A stretch of DNA of 64,000 bases from positions 806,001-870,000 of the forward strand of contig JADJHN010000001.1 in NCBI GenBank assembly GCA_016707485.1. The letters run 5' to 3'. Positions within the stretch are counted from its first letter, which is position 1. Each line of letters starts with the position of its first letter. Source of the DNA: Lysobacterales bacterium (GTDB lineage: Bacteria > Pseudomonadota > Gammaproteobacteria > Xanthomonadales > Rhodanobacteraceae). Of the stretch, positions 35,808-45,137 are shown one piece after another. The notes beneath the pieces are model-generated. The model did not search any database, was not told the DNA's origin, and saw only the letters and a program-made list of their open reading frames with translations. The position numbers were made by a program, and so were the translations under genes.

Positions 35808-38441
35808 TCACTCGTTGTCGGGAGACGCATCCGTACTGGCTTGGTCGGCTTCTCCCGCGCCGGATGACGTATCCGGGCCGGCATGGGCCTCACCGTTCGC
35901 GATGCCGCCCTCGTCGTCTTCGGCATCCAGACGTACCAGGCCGACCAGCTTCTCGTCATCGGGCAGGCGGATCAGGGTCACGCCCTGGGTGTTGCGACCG
36001 ACCTTGGCGACTTCGGCCGCACGCGTGCGCACGAGGGTGCCCTGGTTCGAGATCAGCATCAGCTCGTGCTGTTCGCCAATCTGCACGGCACCGACCAGTT
36101 CACCATTGCGCTCGGAACACTTGATGCCGATCACGCCCTGGTTGCCGCGTCCCTTGCGCGGGTATTCGGCAAGTTCGGTGCGCTTGCCGTAGCCGCGCTC
36201 GGTCGCGGTGAGGATGTCGCCATCGCCATCGCGCACGATCAGGCTGACCACCTTTTCGCCCTTGGCCAGGCGGATACCGCGCACGCCGCTGGCCGTGCGA
36301 CCGGTGGAGCGCACGGTGTTCTCGTCGAACCGCACGGTCTTGCCATTCGAGGCGAACAACAGGATGTCGCTGTCGCCATCGGTGATCTGCACATCGACCA
36401 GGGCATCGTCATCGGCCAGGCCGATGGCAATCTTGCCTTTCTGCAGCTGATACGCGTATTCGGTCAGCGGAGTCTTCTTGACCGTGCCGTTTTCGGTGGC
36501 GAAAAAGACGAAGCGATCCGCGGAGTATTCGGCAACCGGCAGAATCGCCTGCACTTTCTCGCCTTCCTGCAATGGCAGCAGGTTGACGATCGGCTTGCCG
36601 CGCGCATTCGGACCGGCATCCGGCATCTGATAGACCTTCAGCCAATACACGCGCCCGGTGCTGGTGAAGGTCAGCAGGGTGTCATGGGTGTTGGCGATCC
36701 ACAGGCGCTCGACGAAATCCTCGTCCTTCAAGGCCGATGCCGAACGTCCCTTGCCGCCGCGCTTCTGCGCGCGGTAGATGCTGGCCGGCTGGCGCTTGGC
36801 ATAGCCGGTGTGCGAGAGGGTGACGACGACATCTTCCGGCTCGATCAGGTCGAGCATGTCGAGTTCATCCTGGTTGGCCTGGATGAGGGTGCGCCGCGCG
36901 TCGCCGAAATCTTCCCTGAGCTTGACCAGTTCCGCGCGGATCACCGCGAGCAGGCGCGCCGGATCCTCGAGGATCTCGATGAGGCCGAGGATCGTGGTCA
37001 GCAGTTCCTTGTACTCGTCGGTCAGCTTTTCCTGTTCGAGACCGGTCAGGCGGCTCAAACGCATCTCGAGGATCTGCTGCGCCTGCGCCTCGGAAAGCTG
37101 GTAGCCGTTGTCGCCGAGGCCGATGCCGGGATCGAGCTTCTCCGGCTTGGAGACATCCGCCCCCGATGCCGACAACAGGGAACGCACCAGGCCCGGCTCC
37201 CACTGCCGCGCGAGCATGCGCTGCCTGGCTTCATCGCTGGATGCCGAGGTCTTGATCAGCTCGATCATCTCGTCGATGTTGGCCAGCGCGACCGTCAGGC
37301 CTTCGAGGATGTGCGCGCGATCGCGTGCCTTGCGCAGGTCGAAAATGGTGCGCCGGGTGACCACTTCGCGACGATGACGGATGAAGGCATCGAGGATCTC
37401 GCGCAGGCCAAGCGTGCGCGGCTGGCCATTGACCAGGGCGACCATGTTGATGCCGAAGGTGACCTGCAACTGCGTCTGCTGGTAGAGGTTGTTGAGCAGC
37501 ACATCGCCCATCGCATCCTTGCGCACCTCGATGACCACGCGCATGCCGTCCTTGTCGGACTCGTCGCGCAGCTCGGAAATGCCCTCGATCTTCTTTTCCT
37601 TGACCAGCTCGGCGATCTTCTCGATCAGGCGTGCCTTGTTCACCTGGAATGGCAGCTCGTGGACGATGATCGTCTCGCGGCCATTGGCCTCGACTTCGAT
37701 TTCGGCCCTGGCGCGCACGAGGATGCGTCCGCGACCGGTGCGATAGGCCTCGACGATGCCGGCCGAGCCGTTGATGATGCCGGCGGTCGGGAAATCCGGC
37801 CCCGGCACGATGCGCATCAGATCCTCGAATTCGAGGTTCGGCTCGTCGATCAGGGCAATGCAGGCGCTCAGCACTTCGCTCAGGTTGTGCGGCGGCACAT
37901 TGGTCGCCATGCCGACCGCGATGCCGGCCGAGCCATTGACCAGCAGGTTCGGGATGCGTGCCGGAAGTACCGTCGGCTCCAGTTCCTTCTCGTCGTAATT
38001 GGGCTGGAAATCGACGGTTTCCTTGTCGATATCGGCAAGCAGTTCGGAGCTGAGCTTGTCGAGGCGGCATTCGGTGTAGCGCATTGCCGCGGCGCTGTCG
38101 CCATCGACCGAGCCAAAGTTGCCCTGGCCGTCGATGAGCATGTAGCGCATCGAGAAATCCTGGGCCATGCGCACGAGGGCGTCGTAGATCGAGGAATCAC
38201 CGTGCGGATGGTATTTGCCCATCACGTCACCGACGACGCGCGCGCACTTCACATAGGGGCGGTTCCAGACCGTGCTCGACTCCTGCATTGCAAAGAGGAT
38301 GCGTCGATGAACGGGCTTGAGGCCATCGCGCACATCGGGCAAGGCGCGGCCAACAATGACGCTCATCGCGTAGTCGAGATAGCTTTGCCGGACTTCGTCT
38401 TCGATGTTGACGCGTATGACTTCTTTGGCGAACTCAGCCAT
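35808..38441 (-). CDS. gyrA: DNA gyrase subunit A
   Basis: An 877-residue type II topoisomerase subunit. Catalytic Tyr122 lies in AAAMRYTECRL. The quinolone-resistance region reads YHPHGDSSIYDAL with Ser83 and Asp87, the susceptible residues in Escherichia coli numbering. The C-terminal beta-pinwheel contains the GyrA box QKRGGKG. The acidic tail (EDDEGG, then DTSSGAGEADQASTDASPDNE, shortened here) is long. The start MAEFAKEVIRVNIEDEV has GGAAG at good spacing. It stands alone without gyrB, as usual in this group. Confidence 0.98.
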   Translation of the reverse strand: MAEFAKEVIRVNIEDEVRQSYLDYAMSVIVGRALPDVRDGLKPVHRRILFAMQESSTVWNRPYVKCARVVGDVMGKYHPHGDSSIYDALVRMAQDFSMRYMLIDGQGNFGSVDGDSAAAMRYTECRLDKLSSELLADIDKETVDFQPNYDEKELEPTVLPARIPNLLVNGSAGIAVGMATNVPPHNLSEVLSACIALIDEPNLEFEDLMRIVPGPDFPTAGIINGSAGIVEAYRTGRGRILVRARAEIEVEANGRETIIVHELPFQVNKARLIEKIAELVKEKKIEGISELRDESDKDGMRVVIEVRKDAMGDVLLNNLYQQTQLQVTFGINMVALVNGQPRTLGLREILDAFIRHRREVVTRRTIFDLRKARDRAHILEGLTVALANIDEMIELIKTSASSDEARQRMLARQWEPGLVRSLLSASGADVSKPEKLDPGIGLGDNGYQLSEAQAQQILEMRLSRLTGLEQEKLTDEYKELLTTILGLIEILEDPARLLAVIRAELVKLREDFGDARRTLIQANQDELDMLDLIEPEDVVVTLSHTGYAKRQPASIYRAQKRGGKGRSASALKDEDFVERLWIANTHDTLLTFTSTGRVYWLKVYQMPDAGPNARGKPIVNLLPLQEGEKVQAILPVAEYSADRFVFFATENGTVKKTPLTEYAYQLQKGKIAIGLADDDALVDVQITDGDSDILLFASNGKTVRFDENTVRSTGRTASGVRGIRLAKGEKVVSLIVRDGDGDILTATERGYGKRTELAEYPRKGRGNQGVIGIKCSERNGELVGAVQIGEQHELMLISNQGTLVRTRAAEVAKVGRNTQGVTLIRLPDDEKLVGLVRLDAEDDEGGIANGEAHAGPDTSSGAGEADQASTDASPDNE

Positions 38442-38528
38442 TGAGAAATTCTTCCATATAAATCAGGAATTTACGGCAGGAACTCCTGCCGCGTCGAGGA
38501 GCCGGAACAGGCACGGCGAAAACGCGAA

Positions 38529-38537
38529 ATATTAGCA
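38529..38537 (-). promoter_or_regulatory. Candidate extended -10 promoter of gyrA
   Basis: TGCTAATAT on the minus strand fits an extended -10 element about 88 bp upstream of the gyrA ATG. No good -35 is seen. A hairpin CGGCAGG/CCTGCCG (38474-38491) follows in the would-be leader. Confidence 0.35.
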
Positions 38538-38635
38538 CGAAACAGGCCCTGTCCGCAGCCCCGCAGGAGCCATCAGACCGTGCTTTGCGGTGCTCGCGGG
38601 AAACGCGCTTCAACAGCCTGACAAGGCTGCCCGGA

Positions 38636-39028
38636 TCAGGGCTTGCGCTGGCGATAGATCCAGAACCGCGACGCCGAAAAATTGACCACGAAACCACCCA
38701 GCGAGCCAATCGCGACGGCCAGTGCCGGCAGGCGCTGGAACACTGCGTGGTGATAGACCAAGGCCGAATAGATCGCGAAATTGACCAGAAAACCCCCACT
38801 CATCGCGAACATGTAGCGCGACCATTCGCCGAAACGCCGGTAATGACGCAGGCCCTTGAACGTGTAGCGCCGGTTGAACAGCCAGGTGCCGGTCGCCGCA
38901 GTGAGAAACGAAAGCATTCGCGAGGCATAGGGATTGGCCGCAAACGCGCTGACCAGCCACTGTACGAGGCCGGCATCGATGAAAAAGCCAATGAAGCCGC
39001 CAACGCAGAAAAGCAGGATCTGGCGCAT
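38636..39028 (-). CDS. GtrA-like membrane protein
   Basis: A 130-residue protein with four membrane helices and the GtrA pattern: LLFCVGGFIGFFIDAGLVQWL, TAATGTWLFNRRYTF, SGGFLVNFAIYSALVY, GSLGGFVVNFSASRFWIY. GtrA proteins are thought to flip lipid-linked sugars. It is alone between gyrA and mtnA; no glycosyltransferase is adjacent, though the glycan cluster is 25 kb away. Confidence 0.9.
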   Translation of the reverse strand: MRQILLFCVGGFIGFFIDAGLVQWLVSAFAANPYASRMLSFLTAATGTWLFNRRYTFKGLRHYRRFGEWSRYMFAMSGGFLVNFAIYSALVYHHAVFQRLPALAVAIGSLGGFVVNFSASRFWIYRQRKP

Positions 39029-39088
39029 GCGCCGGGCGCCTTCAGCCGCGCGCCGGCACGGGGACCAGACGCGGGCGCCACCAGCGTC

Positions 39089-40105
39089 TCAAGCAAACAG
39101 CGCCTGCATCCGCGCGGCATCCGGATTTTCGATCACGCCCCGCTCGGTGACGAGCGCATCAATCAGGCCCGCCGGAGTCACGTCGAAAACCGGATTCCAC
39201 GCCACCGCGCCCTCGACCACCGTGCGTTGGCCGGAATGCGCGAGCAGTTCGTCCGGATCGCGCATCTCGATTTCGATGTGCTCGCCCGAGGAGGTGGACA
39301 TGTCGACCGTCGAGGCCGGTGCGACAACCATGAACTTCACCCCGTGATGGCGGGCGACGATGGCCAGCTGATAGGTGCCGATCTTGTTGGCGACATCGCC
39401 ATTGGCGGCAATGCGGTCGGCACCGACAATCACCCATTGCACCTGGCCGGATTTCATCAGGTGCGCGGCCGCCGAATCGGAAACCAGGGTGGCCGGAATC
39501 TGGTCGCGCACCAGTTCCCACATGGTCAGGCGCGCGCCTTGCAGCCACGGCCGGGTTTCGCCGGCGAAGACTCGGGCGATCCGCCCCGCGCTGACACCGG
39601 CGCGGATCACGCCCAGCGCGGTGCCGTAGCCGGCAGTCGCCAGCGAACCGGTGTTGCAATGGGTGATCACGCCAGCATCCGTGCCCAGCAAGGCGGCACC
39701 AAGCTCTCCCATGTGCCGGTTGGCGGCGAGATCCTCATCCTGGATGGCTTGCGCCTCGCCCTCGAGGGCGGCGGCGTCGGCACCCTCGGCAATGCGCCGC
39801 TGCATGCGATCCAGTGCCCACATCAGGTTGACCGCGGTCGGCCGCGCCGCACGCAAGATCGGCAAGGCGGCAGCGAGCGCCGCACGCCCGCGCTGCGCGG
39901 CGAGGACCACGCCCCAGGCCGCGGAAATGCCGATCGCCGGCGCACCGCGCACGACCAGATCGCGAATCGCCTGCGCGACTTCCTCGGCACTCAGGCAGTC
40001 GATGTAGTCCTCGGCAAACGGCAACCTGCGTTGATCCAGCAGGCGCAGCCGGTCACCGCGCCAGAGCACCGAGCGAATCGAATCGTGTGAGTTCGTGCTT
40101 TTCAT
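39089..40105 (-). CDS. mtnA: Methylthioribose-1-phosphate isomerase
   Basis: A 338-residue enzyme of the methionine salvage pathway that converts methylthioribose 1-phosphate to the ribulose form. It shares the eIF2B-like fold. The catalytic cysteine is in VITHCNTGSLATAGYGTALG and the catalytic aspartate in VGADRIAANGDVANKIGTY. ATG 40105 is taken as start; a TTG 21 bp earlier is less likely. No other mtn gene is in the window. Confidence 0.96.
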   Translation of the reverse strand: MKSTNSHDSIRSVLWRGDRLRLLDQRRLPFAEDYIDCLSAEEVAQAIRDLVVRGAPAIGISAAWGVVLAAQRGRAALAAALPILRAARPTAVNLMWALDRMQRRIAEGADAAALEGEAQAIQDEDLAANRHMGELGAALLGTDAGVITHCNTGSLATAGYGTALGVIRAGVSAGRIARVFAGETRPWLQGARLTMWELVRDQIPATLVSDSAAAHLMKSGQVQWVIVGADRIAANGDVANKIGTYQLAIVARHHGVKFMVVAPASTVDMSTSSGEHIEIEMRDPDELLAHSGQRTVVEGAVAWNPVFDVTPAGLIDALVTERGVIENPDAARMQALFA

Positions 40106-40180
40106 CCGCCAAGGATACCCGAGCAAGCCGCAGGAGCGCGCCCGCGCGGCGCACTACCTTCGGCTTCAAATTCCGCCTTT

Positions 40181-40354
40181 GCAGGAAGCGACTTCAGGGG
40201 CTCCCGCGAGAAGAGCTGCAAAATGGCGCTTTTCGTGGGAGGGACTGCAGTCCCGATGACCTCGACAACGTGTGCAAATGCATCGCGGTTGAAACCGCTC
40301 CCACGAAACATGGCGCTCCTATCCGACCTGCGGGAGGGACTGCAGTCCCGATGC
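40181..40354. repeat. Cluster of single REP elements between mtnA and the RAYT
   Basis: At least four degenerate palindromes of the GTGGGAG family lie here: near 40181-40208 (AAGCGACTTCAGGGGCTCCCGCGA), 40227-40251 (GTGGGAGGGACTGCAGTCCC), 40279-40304 (GGTTGAAACCGCTCCCACGA) and 40330-40354 (GCGGGAGGGACTGCAGTCCC). Their GGGAG ends match the REPIN array on the other side of the transposase gene. Confidence 0.8.
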
Positions 40355-40377
40355 TCCTTGCCCCCGGAATAAAAACC

Positions 40378-40875
40378 TCAGCGAGCCCTCCCTGCACAGG
40401 GGTCCAACCAGATCGCATCCCAAAAGGAATAGTCGCCCACTCGAGCTACAAGCCCGGCTCGTTTTGGATTGAGTACAAGGTATCGAGCAATGCCGGGTAG
40501 ATCTTCATCGATCCGAATTGCGTGATCGTGGAATCCACTCGCCCACACGCCTCGCTGGACATTGCCCAGACTGTTGACCGCACGTGCCGACACGCCCTTG
40601 ATCCGCCGAACCAGCATGGACAAATCGTCTTGTTCTCCCAGCTCTATCAGTCCGTGCCAATGATCCGGCATCAAGACCCAGCAAAGCAGGCGGGAGGCGC
40701 GCAACACGTACCGTGACGTTGATGATCGAACCATCGCGCAGGCGCATGGCCAATCACGAAAAATCGCCTCTCGCGCCCGCGTATGAAAGGTGACCAGATA
40801 GATGCGTCCCGACTCGCTGGATCGTCCGCTGCGCAAGCGTGATGAACCTGCGCGCGGAAAGTGATTGGTCTCCAT
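40378..40875 (-). CDS. REP-associated tyrosine transposase (RAYT)
   Basis: A 165-residue protein of the TnpA-REP/Y1 family, single-strand nucleases related to IS200/IS605 transposases that act on REP palindromes. It has the HUH motif in VLMPDHWHGLIEL and the catalytic-tyrosine helix in GIARYLVLNPKRAGLV. REP elements lie on both sides, which is diagnostic. ATG 40875 is preferred; the open frame upstream runs into the REPIN array and translates the repeats. Confidence 0.9.
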   Translation of the reverse strand: METNHFPRAGSSRLRSGRSSESGRIYLVTFHTRAREAIFRDWPCACAMVRSSTSRYVLRASRLLCWVLMPDHWHGLIELGEQDDLSMLVRRIKGVSARAVNSLGNVQRGVWASGFHDHAIRIDEDLPGIARYLVLNPKRAGLVARVGDYSFWDAIWLDPCAGRAR

Positions 40876-40995
40876 ACTGAAAGCATCCATCAACCCATCT
40901 CGCTTGGATATGGGCGGATTGGACGTCTCATGTAGGAAAACCGCTCGTCTTGCTGCCGACAGGAAGACATCGTTCGGCTGCACCGCGGACTGCGG

Positions 40996-41708
40996 TTGCG
41001 GGAGTGGCTTCAGCCACGATGCTGTTCGGCACGCTGGAGCAGAAGGATCGCGACTGAAGTCGCTCCCACGAACAGCCGAGCACTGCGACTGAAGTCGCCC
41101 CCACGAAAAGCCGAGCACCGCCAATTGCGGTTGTGGGAGTGGCTTCAGCCACGATGCTGTTCGGCACGCTGGAGCAGAAGCATCGCGACTGAAGTCGCTC
41201 CCACGAAAAGCCGAGCATCGCCAATTGTGGTTGTGGGAGTGGCTTCAGCCACGATGCTGTTCGGCACGCTGGAGCAGAAGCATCGCGACTGAAGTCGCTC
41301 CCACGAAAAGCCGAGCATCGCCAATTGTCGTTGTGGGAGTGGCTTCAGCCACGATGCTGTTCGGCACGCTGGAGCAGAAGCATCGCGACTGAAGTCGCTC
41401 CCACGAAAAGCCGAGCATCGCGACTGAAGTCGCTCCCACGAACAGCGGAGCATCGCCAATTGCGGTTGTGGGAGTGGCTTCAGCCACGATGCTGTTCGGC
41501 ACGCTGGAGCAGAAGCATCGCGACTGAAGTCGCCCCCACGAAAAGCCGAGCACTGCGACTGAAGTCGCTCCCACGAAAGCGGAGCATCGCCAATTGTGGT
41601 TGTGGGAGTGGCTTCAGCCACGATGCTCTTCGGCACGCTGGAGCAGAAGCATCGCGACTGAAGTCGCTCCCACGAAAAGCCGAGCACCGCGACTGAAGCC
41701 ACTCCCAT
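40996..41708. repeat. Array of six REPIN-like units
   Basis: Six units begin at 40996, 41131, 41231, 41331, 41466 and 41600. Each has a left REP (GTGGGAGTGGCTTCAGCCAC), a GATGCTGTTCGGCACGCTGG-type spacer, and a right REP in inverted orientation (GCGACTGAAGTCGCTCCCAC). The period is exactly 100 bp for two intervals and 134-135 bp for three, the longer ones carrying one extra single REP. The units are nearly identical, suggesting recent amplification. The RAYT gene is adjacent. Confidence 0.92.
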
Positions 41709-41720
41709 ATTGCTCGGCGA

Positions 41721-41962
41721 TCAATCGAAGCGCAGGCCGTTGATGCGACGGGTGTGTTGCTGGAGGGCGGCGGCGATCACTTCGCGGCTGGCATGGATGC
41801 GCAATTGCGTGCGGGCGCGGCTGGCGGCGGTGTAGAGCCATTCGCGGGTCAGCAGTGGATTTGGCTCGTCGGGCAGGACCAGTTCGACGGTATCGAACTC
41901 GGAGCCTTGCGCCTTGTGCACGGTCATCGCCCAGGCGCGTTCATGCGGCGGCAGTTTCGCCT
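41721..41962 (-). pseudogene. Second copy of the recD 3' end
   Basis: From 41733 to 41962 the sequence is about 96% identical to 43356-43584 inside recD, with about nine mismatches in 229 bp. It encodes LPPHERAWAMTVHKAQGSEF and the last ~80 residues of RecD ending RRINGLRFD then a stop; the intact gene ends RRINGLDFSMPEDR. It has no start of its own and is a remnant, perhaps the ancestral recD end displaced by an insertion. Confidence 0.85.
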
Positions 41963-42972
41963 TAATTTGAAATAGGGAATATCTGATCATAGCCGCCGAT
42001 TTCAATTAAATGCAGTATCTCCTCCTCCTTTGCCTCGGCCTCCAAAAACTGATCCGGCGTAGCGACATACCGTTGCAAGTATTCACGGTAGCCGATGGCG
42101 AGACAGAGACCTTGGTTCAAACAGAGCGCGCGCATCAACGCGCCCCCCTGTCCGCAGTCTCGACCAAGTGAACAAGCGACCAAATTCCACGCAATCACAT
42201 CAACCACCGTGCCCGCATAGGGTCCGCGAACGTCTTGAGCAAATTCGTTGCTCTCACCCAGGCCCATGGCCATTACGCCAATAGCCTCTGGATCCCCGGA
42301 CATCACGATCCTTCGCAGGGCCATGATCCGGCTGCTCAAGTCGCTATCAGTGTCAGATTCAAGAGCCATGGCCAAGCCATAAGCATCTCCATTGGATGCC
42401 GCTCCCTCGCGCAATGTGGAGATCTCCCCGGCATCCCAACCGTCTCGACTTGCGAGACTCAGGCAGCGTTGCTCTGCGACCGCTCTATGGGATGCGCCGA
42501 TCTGCCGCTCCAACTCGGTCTTCCCGTCCAGCATTTTCCCTATTCGATCAGATCCATTTGGAACTACCCTGAAATAGTTGCATTCATCATATGCCCTTGC
42601 TGTTATTCCCATGGCTTCACCATCCTTGGCTGACACGGCGGCGCTTAACTGGTCCACAATTACAGCAAGATTCCGGGAGTCTGCAAAAGCTTTTGCCCGC
42701 TCCGGGCCTGCCTTCCTCGACTCACTCATCTCCAGCACGGATTTGACGGAAAGCCCATGCCGTTCAGAATCATGTGCAATATCAGGTTGCGAATCCCTTT
42801 CCGTGTTTTGACTTTTGTCAGGCGACCCTTGGGCCGTCGGTTGAGATGGTGCCAAGCCCTCAGAAGGGACCAAAACTCGACCCTGGACCATGTAGCAAAT
42901 AAACAAAACCATCGAAAACATGATGATGCTTATAAAAATGTATTTGGCACTTTTGCTTTTCAATTTGATCAT
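41962..42972 (-). CDS. Unknown membrane-anchored protein in the AT-rich insertion
   Basis: A 336-residue protein with one N-terminal membrane helix (YIFISIIMFSMVLFICYMV), a polar tether rich in Ser/Gln/Asp, and a helical domain with several cysteines (VACSLGRDCGQGG, ALCLNQGLCLAIGYREYL). The base composition is clearly lower in GC than its neighbours, and it sits exactly between two copies of the recD 3' end, so it was probably acquired. No family is recognised. The stop codon lies at the junction with the recD remnant. Confidence 0.7.
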   Translation of the reverse strand: MIKLKSKSAKYIFISIIMFSMVLFICYMVQGRVLVPSEGLAPSQPTAQGSPDKSQNTERDSQPDIAHDSERHGLSVKSVLEMSESRKAGPERAKAFADSRNLAVIVDQLSAAVSAKDGEAMGITARAYDECNYFRVVPNGSDRIGKMLDGKTELERQIGASHRAVAEQRCLSLASRDGWDAGEISTLREGAASNGDAYGLAMALESDTDSDLSSRIMALRRIVMSGDPEAIGVMAMGLGESNEFAQDVRGPYAGTVVDVIAWNLVACSLGRDCGQGGALMRALCLNQGLCLAIGYREYLQRYVATPDQFLEAEAKEEEILHLIEIGGYDQIFPISN

Positions 42973-43328
42973 TCTCGCAATCCATCTCGTTCAGTTCGGG
43001 AAGATCGAAGGACCGTCATCAACCCCTGGCAGGCAAGCAAAATCATTGATTGGGAGGGCACCCATACCCGGCGGTTCACTTGAAGTCCCGGCTCTCATAT
43101 CTGACTGACGGAATTCATATGACAAATATTGTACGCCAAACACAATTCTGAACCGGAATTGCAAACTCACTCATGATGCGGGAACCGGCCTTCGGTGTAG
43201 CAAACTCAGTCTCCTCACCTTTGCAAGACCAATCTTGTGAGTCAAAGCACCAGAGACCTGGCTCTTGTGCGGACAACCGTGTGTTGGCACAGCTCTCTAC
43301 AGGAGCGCACCTGCAGAACACGGGTAAA
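42973..43328. other. AT-richer noncoding part of the insertion (356 bp)
   Basis: Lies between the unknown membrane protein and the intact recD stop. Short ORFs here are not convincing. It contains ATATTGTACG-type AT-rich tracts and no recognisable integrase site or inverted repeat. Confidence 0.5.
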
Positions 43329-45137
43329 TCAGCGATCTTCGGGCATCGAGAAATCCAGGCCGTTGATGCGACGGGTGCGTTGCTGGAGGGCGGCGGCGAT
43401 CACTTCGCGGCTGGCATGGATGCGCAATTGCGTGCGAGCGCGGCTGGCGGCGGTGTAGAGCCATTCGCGGGTCAGCAGTGGATGCGGCTCGTCGGGCAGG
43501 ACCAGTTCGACGGTATCGAATTCGGAGCCTTGCGCCTTGTGCACGGTCATGGCCCAGGCGCTTTCATGCGGCGGCAATTGCGCCGGCAGCAGCGCCTGCA
43601 CGCCACCATCGCGCCGCGCGAACCACGCCCGCAATGGCGCACCGGCCTGTTCGGCCAGCAGCACGCCGACATCGCCGTTGTAGAGTCCCAGCGCGTGCTG
43701 GTTGCTGGTGATCAGGAGGGGACGACCGGCAATGAACATCGATGCGGCCTGCGTGCCATGCACGGCGCTGGCGACGGCCTGGTTGATGCCGGCCACGCCA
43801 CGCGGGCCTTCGCGCAGCGCACACAGGATGCGGTAACGGCCGAGGCATTCCAGCGCATCCTGCGGCGAGCTGGCCGCCGCCAGACCTTGCCAGGATTCGC
43901 GCAGCGCCGCGCGCGTGGCCGCGCTGTCGAGTCGCCACGGTTGTTCGCTCCAGAGGATGTCGGCGCTCTCGGACAGGCTGGCAAACACCTGCGCGGCGTC
44001 GCCTAGGCGAATTGCGCGCACGAGGCGCGCAATACCCGAATCACCGCCGAAGCGGCGCGGTCGTTCAAGACGCACGATGCGCGCACCGAGGGCGGATATT
44101 CCGTCGCTCGCCTGCACGCTGGCGGCGCGTGTATCCACCAGCCATTGCGCCGCTTGGGCCGATTGCCGGTTGCCCGGGTTCTGCGCCGCCAGCGTTGCCA
44201 GCACGGCGCCATTCTCCACCGCCGGCAACTGGTCGGGATCGCCAAGCAGGATCAGCCGGCAATCGGGTTTCAGCGCACGCAGCAGTTTGGCCATCAACGG
44301 CAGGTCGACCATCGAGCATTCATCAACGACGAGTACATCGAGATCAAGCAGGCGCGAGGCATCGCGCGCCGGCTGCACCGATTGCGGATGGAAGCCGAGC
44401 AGGCGATGCAAGGTCATCGCTTCGCCGGGCAGGCTGGCGCGCTGATCCTCGCTCAAAGGCAATTTCTGCAGACCCGACTGGGCCGCTTCGCCGAGGCGCT
44501 GCGCGGCCTTGCCGGTTGGTGCGGCGAGAGCCATGCGCAAGGACCGTCCGCCGAAGCGCTGGATCAAGGCGAGCACGCGCAAGGCGGTGAAGGTCTTGCC
44601 GGTGCCGGGGCCGCCACAGATCACGGTCAATGGCGCGCGCAAGGCGGTCACGGCAGCGACACGCTGCCAGTCGATCTCCCCGGCATCGGCGCCGGGCAGC
44701 AACTCGTCCAGCGCGCACGCCACGTCATCGGCCGGCGGTTGCGTCGCGAACGGCAGCGCACGCGCGCGCAAGGCGGTCTCGATTTCCCGCTCATAGCGCC
44801 AGTAGCGGCGCAACCAGGCGCGTTGACCTTCGACGACAATCGGCGCATCGCCTGCGGCCGGCCCGATGAAAGCCGCCTGTGGCCAGTTGCCCGCGCGCAA
44901 GGCGTCGTGCCATGCCAAGGTCATGCGCTCGCGTGAACCGGGCTCGACACTTGTCGGCCATTCGGCAAGCAGCTCCGGGCTGAAGCAGCTGTGTCCGTGC
45001 GCGACCGCCCAGCTGTTCAGCGCAGCCAGATGCAAGGCGGCCTTGTCGCTGTCCGGCCAGATCGAAGCAAAGGCCTCGATGAGTGCCGCATCCAGGGCAC
45101 TGAAACCGCCTTCACGCACTGACTCGAATGCACTCAT
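43329..45137 (-). CDS. recD: RecBCD exonuclease subunit RecD
   Basis: A 602-residue SF1B helicase of the RecBCD double-strand-break repair enzyme, moving 5' to 3'. Walker A is CGGPGTGKTFTALR, motif II VLVVDECSMVDLP, and the C-terminal motifs are MTVHKAQGSEF and LYTAASRAR. ATG 45137 overlaps the recB stop by 4 bp (ATGA); the longer frame from 45155 is less likely. Its last ~229 bp are duplicated at 41733-41962, and the two ends encode different terminal residues. Confidence 0.95.
   Translation of the reverse strand: MSAFESVREGGFSALDAALIEAFASIWPDSDKAALHLAALNSWAVAHGHSCFSPELLAEWPTSVEPGSRERMTLAWHDALRAGNWPQAAFIGPAAGDAPIVVEGQRAWLRRYWRYEREIETALRARALPFATQPPADDVACALDELLPGADAGEIDWQRVAAVTALRAPLTVICGGPGTGKTFTALRVLALIQRFGGRSLRMALAAPTGKAAQRLGEAAQSGLQKLPLSEDQRASLPGEAMTLHRLLGFHPQSVQPARDASRLLDLDVLVVDECSMVDLPLMAKLLRALKPDCRLILLGDPDQLPAVENGAVLATLAAQNPGNRQSAQAAQWLVDTRAASVQASDGISALGARIVRLERPRRFGGDSGIARLVRAIRLGDAAQVFASLSESADILWSEQPWRLDSAATRAALRESWQGLAAASSPQDALECLGRYRILCALREGPRGVAGINQAVASAVHGTQAASMFIAGRPLLITSNQHALGLYNGDVGVLLAEQAGAPLRAWFARRDGGVQALLPAQLPPHESAWAMTVHKAQGSEFDTVELVLPDEPHPLLTREWLYTAASRARTQLRIHASREVIAAALQQRTRRINGLDFSMPEDR

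Noticed and set aside
37880..38200. Quinolone-resistance change in gyrA
   Set aside because: Ser83 and Asp87 are both the susceptible residues, so there is no sign of target-site resistance.
35883..38444. 853-codon open frame antisense to gyrA
   Set aside because: It mirrors the gyrA frame in high-GC DNA; composition and motifs belong to gyrA.
40996..41708. Regular repeats that could be mistaken for a CRISPR array
   Set aside because: The 100/135-bp units are almost identical throughout, with inverted arms and no variable spacers, and no cas gene is present. They are REPIN-type palindromes.
41145..41708. Long open frames through the repeat array
   Set aside because: They translate the repeats into near-identical peptides (GFSWERLQSRC type) and have no independent start or ribosome site.
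42920..43108. 62-codon hydrophobic frame on the plus strand in the AT-rich insertion
   Set aside because: It is antisense to the membrane-helix region of the 336-residue gene, has no ribosome site, and its hydrophobicity reflects AT-rich codons.
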